The notes under the pieces: generated by a model
What the model saw: only the letters and a program-made list of their open reading frames with translations
What the model was told of the DNA's origin: nothing
Databases searched by the model: none
DNA from: Nanobdellota archaeon
GTDB lineage: Archaea > Nanobdellota > Nanobdellia > SCGC-AAA011-G17 > VGLX01
Direction of reading: 5' to 3'
Assembly (NCBI GenBank): GCA_018894775.1
Contig: JAHIPG010000127.1
Coordinates: forward strand, 1 to 5,989
DNA length: 5,989 nt
Made by a program: the position numbers and the translations under genes
Shown: positions 1 to 4,119 of the stretch, piece by piece
Position numbering within the stretch: the first letter of the stretch is position 1
How the letters are laid out: every line of letters begins with the position of its first letter

Positions 1-303
1 CACTCTTGCCCTATAATTCCTAATAGGGCATTTCTTAATATTATCTGCAACCCCTTCTATGCCACGTTTCTCAAACTCTATTGCCTTAGGAAAGAACTCA
101 TTCCAGTAAGTATAACAAACGCCTGTTCTGGTACAGCATTGTTCTCTATATGCGTCCAGGTTTGTCTTATCTTTAATGATTTCTTTCATTCCTTTGTGGG
201 TCTGATACCCCGGAGTTCTGCTCCGGTTTGTATTGACTTTTTCCTCCTGTTTTTTTTCCGGAATTTTTTTCTTGTCGTCGGAAATCCTTTGGGTACGCGA
301 CAC
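1..303 (-). CDS. Partial unrecognised protein, C-terminus beyond left edge
   Basis: A minus-strand frame is open from the TAG at 361-363 to the left edge. I do not recognise the family. From the GTG at 301-303 the visible part is 101 residues: a Lys/Glu-rich, probably disordered segment (residues 9-24), then a more globular stretch (about 39-101) with Cys56, Cys57, Cys63 and Cys92 and an aromatic patch YTYW at 64-67. The cysteines could bind metal or be coincidental. The GTG lies about 26 bases downstream of the centre of the symmetrical TATA-like TTTATAAAA at 324-332, so a leaderless start fits the pattern of other genes here. The alternative is the ATG at 187-189 (63 visible residues), which has no usable Shine-Dalgarno spacing. 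The part below position 190 looks most coding-like (AGA, ATA and GAA codons as in the neighbours). It could still be a spurious frame, since G+C-rich noncoding sequence lies just upstream. Confidence 0.4.
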   Translation of the reverse strand, partial: MSRTQRISDDKKKIPEKKQEEKVNTNRSRTPGYQTHKGMKEIIKDKTNLDAYREQCCTRTGVCYTYWNEFFPKAIEFEKRGIEGVADNIKKCPIRNYRARV

Positions 304-323
304 GCGACAAGTGTGTGGCGAGG

Positions 324-332
324 TTTTATAAA
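324..332. promoter_or_regulatory. TATA-like box, symmetrical, possibly bidirectional
   Basis: The sequence TTTTATAAA matches archaeal TATA boxes and reads almost the same on both strands. On the plus strand it would start transcription near 354-357, directly before the hairpin at 358-400. On the minus strand it would start near 302, where a GTG opens the partial reading frame. The position is the only evidence. Confidence 0.35.
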
Positions 333-357
333 GTTCTGTTGTTTCTTTTCTTATTAC

Positions 358-405
358 ACGCTAAAGGCACTCCATTCGTGGAGGAACCGTTTCGTAGCGT
401 TTTTT
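358..405 (+). terminator. Stem-loop followed by six T
   Basis: ACGCTA (358-363) pairs perfectly with TAGCGT (395-400). Inside, CTCCA (370-374) pairs with TGGAG (379-383) around a TTCG loop, and GG 366-367 can pair with CC 387-388. Six T follow at 400-405. On the plus strand this looks like an intrinsic terminator, or a tiny self-contained RNA, because the TATA-like box at 324-332 would place the start just before the stem. It may equally be the 5' domain of the longer structured RNA described at 358-662. Confidence 0.4.
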
Positions 406-662
406 AAGCATATGTGCTGATCCAAACGCCAGTTATAATCTGGCTAGGTGCCACAGCATGTCTGATGGCATCTCGGCTGCTGTAAACCAGCCATACATCC
501 CGGATGATGATTCCAAAGCGCATCCAGTGAACTGCGGATGTCTTGGAAACATTTCATGTTTCTGAGACACAGAAAGTGAGACTTTCTGTTGAGTTCAGGG
601 ATAATATGATTCCGTAAAGGTGTAATGCCCCGATGCTCTGCATCAATTGGGATAGCCTTTAC
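358..662 (+). ncRNA. Candidate structured noncoding RNA of unknown family
   Basis: This G+C-richer stretch carries consecutive hairpins with almost no spacers: AGCA 407-410/TGCT 415-418; GCCAG 428-432/CTGGC 440-444; an 8-bp helix 446-453/466-473; GGCTG 475-479/CAGCC 488-492; a two-part helix 511-516/543-548 with 520-525/536-541; an 8-bp perfect helix 569-576/582-589; GGGAT 598-602/ATTCC 609-613; and GTAAAGG 614-620/CCTTTAC 656-662, the last holding an inner GATG/CATC stem. Three helices (448-471, 520-541, 600-611) contain a G-U pair on the plus strand that would be an A-C mismatch on the minus strand, so plus is favoured. A TATA-like box at 324-332 could serve it. I could not match it to tRNA, 5S rRNA, SRP RNA or RNase P RNA by their conserved motifs. 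A 73-codon minus-strand frame across it has an unnatural residue mix and is not taken as a gene. The exact ends are unknown. Confidence 0.4.
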
Positions 663-692
663 CAAATTATAAGTCTACTTTAAGACAAGATA

Positions 693-700
693 TTATATAG
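693..700 (-). promoter_or_regulatory. Possible minus-strand TATA box
   Basis: The minus strand reads CTATATAA here, which would place a start near 668-670, a few bases before the GTAAAGG stem that ends the hairpin region. This is the main argument for a minus-strand RNA instead of a plus-strand one. The surrounding 663-765 is simply AT-rich, so a chance match is likely. Confidence 0.2.
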
Positions 701-765
701 TCCTTCTAATATATAAATGTTGTTATTCACCACTAATAAGTAATTACATAATTATCACCGAAGAA

Positions 766-773
766 TTTAAATA
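766..773 (+). promoter_or_regulatory. TATA box of the 798-1301 gene
   Basis: TTTAAATA is centred about 28 bases before the ATG at 798-800. Transcription would then begin at or next to the start codon, giving a leaderless mRNA. No Shine-Dalgarno precedes the ATG, which agrees with this. Confidence 0.5.
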
Positions 774-797
774 AAAAATAATACCTTGAAATAAACA

Positions 798-1301
798 ATG
801 ATAAAAAAGCTCAAAAAATCACTGAAAACGTTAAAGGAAACGAAAGAATTCAAAAAATTCAAAGAAGACAATCCTGACTCTTATCTAGCTTCCTGCGTTA
901 TCATAATAAATGACAAAGAGCCAGGAGACTGGCAGGTAGACTACTACCAGCCGAAGAAGCACAAAATGACAACATTCATACTTAAAGAAAAGATAGAATT
1001 AAGTGGAGAGGATGACATATTCCAAAAGCACAAATCAGAAGTAAAAGAGCTCAATGTAGAAAAAGTTAAGATAAATCTGAATAAGATGTTGAACACTATA
1101 GAAGATCTGAGAAAAGAAAAATATCCAGGAGAATATCCTAACAAAATCATAGCAGTATTGCAAAACCAGGACGGAAAAATAATGTGGAACATAACGCATC
1201 TTACAAGCACCCTGAAGATATGGAATATAAAACTTGATGCAGAAAAAGGAAAAGTCGTAGAAGAAAAGCTAGAGAATGTCTTCTCCATGAAAGCATCCTA
1301 A
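798..1301 (+). CDS. Conserved-looking hypothetical protein, 167 aa
   Basis: I do not recognise the family. The protein is soluble, with no signal peptide or membrane segment. A strongly basic, probably helical N-terminus (residues 1-22, mostly Lys with Leu and Phe) leads into an alpha/beta region: a hydrophobic strand (ASCVIIIND, 31-39), a patch GDWQVDYYQP (43-52) and a strand TTFILKE (58-64). A charged helical segment follows (about 72-108). The C-terminal part (115-167) has strands around IIAVLQN and MWNITHL, then WNIKLDAEKGKVVEEK (142-157), which resembles the strand-turn-strand ending of PepSY-type domains. That resemblance is weak and no function follows from it. The ATG is supported by a TATA box about 28 bases upstream. 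The gene converges on the CYTH gene with only 11 bases between the stop codons. Confidence 0.8.
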   Translation: MIKKLKKSLKTLKETKEFKKFKEDNPDSYLASCVIIINDKEPGDWQVDYYQPKKHKMTTFILKEKIELSGEDDIFQKHKSEVKELNVEKVKINLNKMLNTIEDLRKEKYPGEYPNKIIAVLQNQDGKIMWNITHLTSTLKIWNIKLDAEKGKVVEEKLENVFSMKAS

Positions 1302-1312
1302 CTATTACAAAA

Positions 1313-1939
1313 TCATTCTGGAAGATTTTTAAGCAGATCAAGACCACGTTCATACTTAGATTTCTCAGAAGGATAGAGATAATTACCAAACTTACTAATC
1401 AAGAAATCCCTAACAATCTTAACTTCACCTATAGGGGCGTCCTTAGCCTCAATCTCCAACTCATATTCATGACCAACAACATCCTCAATAAGATATTCAA
1501 TAATATCCATGTCAATTCTTATAGAATAATTATCATTAACAATAACCATCCTCTTACGCTGCTTATCAACGATAAAAATCTTTGAAACAGGCTTATTTTT
1601 AGCCAATTTTTTAGCCTTAATAATAGGTGCTATATCTAAAGACATATCATAAATCTTAGGAATATCAGACTCATTGATAATCTCTTCATCTTCAAGTCTG
1701 GAATATATCGCACCATCGCGCTTAGGCTTCCCTTTAAGGGTTACGAGGAACCTTTCATCCTCCTTTCTTATCCTAAAACTCATACCCTGCTTATGAAAAT
1801 CCATATCTTTGGTGTCAAGATATGTATCTTTTTCTGAAATATCAATTACCTCTTCCACCTTATAGCCTGCTATCTCAGTAAGATCCAAAATATCCTCAAA
1901 AACATGAGGTTTTGTCATGAATTTTGCTTCGATTTCCAT
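1313..1939 (-). CDS. CYTH-domain protein (triphosphatase or class IV cyclase-like)
   Basis: This 208-residue protein has the size and motif order of the CYTH superfamily, metal-dependent enzymes with a beta-barrel tunnel that act on triphosphates (class IV adenylate cyclase CyaB, thiamine triphosphatase, inorganic triphosphatase). Visible hallmarks are the N-terminal EIEAK signature (E2, E4, K6), basic residues lining the tunnel in SFRIRK (R56, R58, K60) and LKGKPKR (K69), KRKR-type residues at 127-130, YSIRIDMD (R141, D143, D145), the acidic strand EYELEIEAK (E158, E160, E162, E164) and the late SKYERG (K195, R198). The residues needed for catalysis therefore look intact. Cyclase and phosphatase members cannot be separated by eye, and in archaea the substrate is usually not established. 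It is the last gene of the operon, 15 bases after pyrH, with a GGAG Shine-Dalgarno 5 bases before the ATG. Confidence 0.88.
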   Translation of the reverse strand: MEIEAKFMTKPHVFEDILDLTEIAGYKVEEVIDISEKDTYLDTKDMDFHKQGMSFRIRKEDERFLVTLKGKPKRDGAIYSRLEDEEIINESDIPKIYDMSLDIAPIIKAKKLAKNKPVSKIFIVDKQRKRMVIVNDNYSIRIDMDIIEYLIEDVVGHEYELEIEAKDAPIGEVKIVRDFLISKFGNYLYPSEKSKYERGLDLLKNLPE

Positions 1940-1944
1940 AGAAA

Positions 1945-1948
1945 CTCC
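1945..1948 (-). promoter_or_regulatory. Shine-Dalgarno of the CYTH gene
   Basis: GGAG on the minus strand lies 5 bases upstream of the ATG at 1937-1939, in the 15-base gap after the pyrH stop. It supports this start and translation as part of a polycistronic mRNA. Confidence 0.55.
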
Positions 1949-1954
1949 ACAACA

Positions 1955-2635
1955 TCAACTAATAGTTGTACCTTTAAATTCATTTCCATTTATATAAGAC
2001 TCAAAATTATCCAAATCGCTACCACCCATAATAGCCACCTCTAACCCAAGTTCATGCGCTCCTTTGGATGCCATAGGATCAAAAGGGAGATTTAATCCAG
2101 GGTCCCACTTATCACCAACAATCTTCCTAAAATCATCCCAGGAAATATGCTCTATCTTCTTAGCATCATCAAACTTCTTAGGATCCTTATCATAAACATA
2201 TTCAATATTTGTCAGATTTGCAACTTTCTTTACACCATAAGTCTTAGCTAGTAAAACAGCATCATAATCTGTAGAGCAACCAGGCTTCCATCCTGCAGCC
2301 ACAAGAACAGACTCCTTAAAATCTACCTTCTCATTAGGGTCCTTCACAACCCTATTGTGTGCGACATCTCTGAATATTGTCCTAACAAGATGGGCATTAA
2401 GCCTTGTACTATGTATACCTAACCAATCAAGATCTTCTTTCTCTAAATGCCTTACACCAGCAGCAGCACTCTGGTATTTTCGACAAACTTTCCCACCACC
2501 GGTTATGAGAATAAACTTCTTTCCCTTATCAACATATTTCAATACTAATTCACGAAATTTCTTCAGAAAATCTGTGTCTATTTCCTCTGGAACAATCAAT
2601 GATCCTCCCAAACTCACTATTATTAAATCTTCCAT
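1955..2635 (-). CDS. pyrH: Uridylate (UMP) kinase, archaeal PyrH type
   Basis: The protein catalyses UMP + ATP to UDP + ADP in pyrimidine nucleotide synthesis in the cytosol. It belongs to the amino-acid kinase fold family, not the P-loop NMP kinases. Starting at the ATG at 2633-2635 it is 226 residues, the normal length for archaeal PyrH. A TTG directly before the ATG could add one residue but is less likely. Signature segments are SLGGSLIVP (8-16, phosphate loop), ITGGGK (44-49), DWLGIHSTRLNA (70-81, UMP-binding region), GWKPGCSTDYDA (115-126, with the PGxSTD motif), NLTNIEYVYDKDP (140-152, the nucleotide-binding stretch typical of PyrH) and FDPMAS (185-190). No key motif is missing. It follows the DUF167 gene by 38 bases and precedes the CYTH gene by 15. 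A TATA-like sequence about 29 bases before the ATG suggests it might also have its own leaderless transcript. Confidence 0.95.
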   Translation of the reverse strand: MEDLIIVSLGGSLIVPEEIDTDFLKKFRELVLKYVDKGKKFILITGGGKVCRKYQSAAAGVRHLEKEDLDWLGIHSTRLNAHLVRTIFRDVAHNRVVKDPNEKVDFKESVLVAAGWKPGCSTDYDAVLLAKTYGVKKVANLTNIEYVYDKDPKKFDDAKKIEHISWDDFRKIVGDKWDPGLNLPFDPMASKGAHELGLEVAIMGGSDLDNFESYINGNEFKGTTIS

Positions 2636-2660
2636 CAAAATAAAAATTAAAATTTCATAG

Positions 2661-2667
2661 TTTAAAA
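2661..2667 (-). promoter_or_regulatory. Possible internal TATA box before pyrH
   Basis: TTTTAAA on the minus strand is centred about 29 bases before the pyrH ATG, the same spacing seen for the other leaderless starts in the window. There is no Shine-Dalgarno before pyrH. The intergenic gap is simply AT-rich, so chance cannot be excluded. Confidence 0.3.
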
Positions 2668-2673
2668 CGTTTT

Positions 2674-2889
2674 CTATCCGACCTCAAGAACTTTCTCTTT
2701 ACTTTTTAAGCCTCGAATTATTCTTATAGGCTTCTTAAACTTCTTGTGAAAAAGTTTTATAACTTCCTTATTAGCCTTGCCTTCTATAGGCTGAGACTTT
2801 ATGTTAACGTGATAAACATCCTTCTCTTTATCAAAATCCAATATTTCAGATGTTTTTGATTTTGTCTTTACTATTATTTTAATTTTCAT
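2674..2889 (-). CDS. DUF167 / YggU-family protein
   Basis: This small protein belongs to the DUF167 (YggU) family, found widely in bacteria, archaea and eukaryotes; its molecular role is not established. A longer frame begins at 2913, but the start is placed at the ATG at 2887-2889, which overlaps the TGA of the upstream regulator gene as ATGA. This gives 71 residues beginning MKIKIIVKTKSK. Family features are the first strand KIIVKTKSKTSEI (residues 4-16), the hallmark PIEGKANKEVIKLF (34-47, equivalent to the usual P..GKAN..) and the C-terminal IIRGLKSKEKVLEV (57-70), matching the family's G..S..K ending. It is somewhat shorter than most members. The overlap implies translational coupling to the regulator. 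Confidence 0.87.
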   Translation of the reverse strand: MKIKIIVKTKSKTSEILDFDKEKDVYHVNIKSQPIEGKANKEVIKLFHKKFKKPIRIIRGLKSKEKVLEVG

Positions 2890-3965
2890 ACTTCTTTGAG
2901 AAGTGGATCCCATTTAGGAGCATCCTCAGGATGTTTCAACAGATCCAGCTTTTTCTTGATTACTGATTCTGATACTTTCTGCTGGTCCATCCCTATCCTC
3001 ATGTTAGGGGTAACATATATAACATCAGAACTGCCCAAACAGTTAACGAACTTCTTACTAAGCTCATGGTCCCACTTGATATGGTCAGCTACTCTCTCAA
3101 ATATCTCAAATAGAAGATAGTTGAATTTTCCTGAACAAATCTGGAAAGCAAAACTTACATGAGGATCCTTCTTTATATGCCTCACAAATTCTTTCTCCTT
3201 CTTTTTAACTTCTAACTGTGAGATAACAAGCACAGAGTCGGATGGTCCGAAAAAATCAGGGAATCTGCAAGTTGGTTTGAGAATCATTTTGGCATCCAAT
3301 AATTTTTTAATTCTTGATTTTAGCATCTTCCTGCTTATGTTCAATGATTTAGAGAGCATGTATTCGTTGAGCTTTATCCCCTCGCCTTGCACCAGACATT
3401 TCATTATATCAAAACTAAGCCTGTCAAGATTAAAATTATCAAAAATTATCCTTCCTCTCTTTTCTAACACTTCCTCTAACAGTTTTATAGATGCAGAAGG
3501 TTCGTATTTAATCATCATCTGGGTTGAAAAGAATGATGCAGAAGAAGGGTATCTTGTACTTCTTGAAGGAATTTTACCTTCTCTTGTTAAAGATCTTCTC
3601 CAAAGCTGGTATTGTAAAATATTTCTGTGGAATAATATGAGAAGAAGATTATAATCTCCCCTCTTAAATTTATATGCTGCAAATATATGAGAGTCTTGCT
3701 CAATCCACTTCTCAGTCTCCTTTTTCAAAGGGATATCTGCCTGAACCATAACCATCAGAGGATGCGCCTTATATTGCCCAAAAAATGGAAACACAGGAGG
3801 GTTTATTATTTTATTAGCTAAAAGAGATTTTACCCTTTTCCTTACTGTATCCCTATGCTTCCTAAGCTTTTTAGAAAGGTAACTATAGTTAATATCTACG
3901 CATTTACCGTCGCAGATATAACTGAGTATCTTCAAATTAGCCTTATTATCCAAAACATCTGCCAT
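2886..3965 (-). CDS. Lrp/AsnC-like regulator with two HTH plus RAM-like modules
   Basis: This 359-residue protein is built from two similar halves. Module 1 has a winged HTH at about 6-58 (recognition region LSKKLRKHRDTVRKRVKSLL) and a RAM-like alpha/beta domain at about 66-150. Module 2 has an HTH at about 178-235 (LSKSLNISRKMLKSRIKKLL) and a RAM-like domain at about 243-325. The halves align closely (FPFFG against FPDFFG; FKRGDYNLLL against CSGKFNYLLF). Lrp/AsnC proteins normally carry one such unit (about 150-170 residues) and act as dimers or octamers controlled by small metabolites. Here a tandem duplication probably builds a dimer into one chain. The second recognition helix (SRKMLKSRIKKL) still looks able to bind DNA. 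It heads the minus-strand operon, with a TATA box about 28 bases before the ATG, and is divergent from gdhA. The siroheme decarboxylase-like Ahb proteins share the same fold but usually occur in haem gene clusters, which are not seen here. Confidence 0.75.
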   Translation of the reverse strand: MADVLDNKANLKILSYICDGKCVDINYSYLSKKLRKHRDTVRKRVKSLLANKIINPPVFPFFGQYKAHPLMVMVQADIPLKKETEKWIEQDSHIFAAYKFKRGDYNLLLILFHRNILQYQLWRRSLTREGKIPSRSTRYPSSASFFSTQMMIKYEPSASIKLLEEVLEKRGRIIFDNFNLDRLSFDIMKCLVQGEGIKLNEYMLSKSLNISRKMLKSRIKKLLDAKMILKPTCRFPDFFGPSDSVLVISQLEVKKKEKEFVRHIKKDPHVSFAFQICSGKFNYLLFEIFERVADHIKWDHELSKKFVNCLGSSDVIYVTPNMRIGMDQQKVSESVIKKKLDLLKHPEDAPKWDPLLKEV

Positions 3966-3993
3966 ACTTATAGTAAGTTATTGTACACTTATA
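3966..3993. promoter_or_regulatory. Repeated ACTTATA and ACTTA dyad over the operon start
   Basis: ACTTATA occurs at 3966-3972 and again at 3987-3993, exactly 21 bp apart (two DNA turns). The first copy is half of a perfect dyad, ACTTA TAG TAAGT (3966-3978). The elements lie between and over the TATA box and start codon of the regulator gene, where a bound protein would block transcription. Autoregulation by the encoded regulator is an inference. Confidence 0.35.
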
Positions 3994-3998
3994 TACTT
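3988..3998 (-). promoter_or_regulatory. TATA box of the regulator-DUF167-pyrH-CYTH operon
   Basis: The minus strand reads AAGTATATAAG, centred about 28 bases before the ATG at 3963-3965. Transcription would begin at the start codon, and no Shine-Dalgarno is present, so the first gene is probably leaderless. Confidence 0.6.
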
Positions 3999-4025
3999 TT
4001 CTATGCTAAAAAATAACAATTATGC

Positions 4026-4045
4026 CAATTTTTTCATTAAAATTG
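4026..4045. promoter_or_regulatory. Perfect 7-bp inverted repeat between the divergent promoters
   Basis: CAATTTT (4026-4032) and AAAATTG (4039-4045) are perfect inverted arms with a six-base spacer. The element ends 10 bases before the gdhA TATA box and lies between the two promoters, a position suited to a shared regulator. A/T-rich dyads of this type are common binding sites for Lrp-like proteins, but AT-rich sequence produces them by chance too. Confidence 0.35.
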
Positions 4046-4054
4046 TCTACAATA

Positions 4055-4062
4055 TTTATAAA
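4055..4062 (+). promoter_or_regulatory. TATA box of gdhA
   Basis: TTTATAAA is a strong archaeal TATA match. Transcription would begin near 4084, leaving a leader of roughly 35 bases before the ATG at 4120, with a Shine-Dalgarno in it. Confidence 0.6.
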
Positions 4063-4063
4063 G

Positions 4064-4075
4064 TATGATATCGTA
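4064..4075. promoter_or_regulatory. Near-perfect 12-bp dyad just downstream of the gdhA TATA box
   Basis: TATGATATCGTA is symmetrical at five of six base pairs and lies directly between the TATA box and the expected transcription start. This is a typical repressor position in archaea. It is a weak candidate on sequence alone. Confidence 0.25.
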
Positions 4076-4106
4076 ATACAAAATAAGTTCATAATATACA
4101 AACATT

Positions 4107-4115
4107 GGGAGGGAG
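4107..4115 (+). promoter_or_regulatory. Shine-Dalgarno of gdhA
   Basis: GGGAGGGAG ends four bases before the ATG at 4120-4122, with GGAGG about 7 bases away. It decides the start: the in-frame TTG at 4105 partly overlaps this ribosome-binding site and so is not the initiator. Confidence 0.8.
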
Positions 4116-4119
4116 TAAA

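Noticed and set aside
243..248. AGGAGG ribosome-binding site on the minus strand
   Set aside because: No ATG, GTG or TTG follows at a usable distance; within the partial frame it simply encodes Gln-Glu-Glu.
295..308. Tandem ACGCGAC repeat and CTTGTCG/CGACAAG arms around it
   Set aside because: Two copies of seven bases and one stem with a 27-base loop are too little to call a CRISPR, attachment site or origin.
139..420. 93-codon plus-strand frame rich in Phe
   Set aside because: The Phe and Leu runs come from T-rich DNA, and it lies opposite the more protein-like minus-strand frame.
505..565. C/D box guide RNA (TGATGA ... CTGA)
   Set aside because: The boxes exist, but there is no closing stem beside them, no clear D' and C' boxes, and the interval is filled by a long hairpin.
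358..662. RNase P RNA, SRP RNA, 5S rRNA or tRNA
   Set aside because: GAGGAA at 382-386 region and ACAGAAA at 569-575 recall RNase P elements, but the full conserved blocks are missing and ACAGAAAG is locked in a perfect local hairpin. No SRP helix 8, 5S or T-loop motifs were found.
444..665. 73-codon minus-strand frame across the hairpin region
   Set aside because: The residue mix (many His, Cys, Trp and Asn, few Lys and Glu) is unlike the neighbouring proteins, no domain is visible, and strong RNA-like helices cover the same bases.
944..1288. 114-codon minus-strand frame inside the 798-1301 gene
   Set aside because: Its Ser/Phe-rich composition is the usual shadow of a Lys/Glu-rich gene on the other strand.
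3277..3654. 125-codon plus-strand frame inside the regulator gene
   Set aside because: It has no promoter or ribosome-binding site and is a shadow of the well-supported regulator.
4105..4119. Upstream TTG start for gdhA
   Set aside because: The TTG overlaps the GGGAGGGAG ribosome-binding site; the ATG at 4120 has correct spacing.
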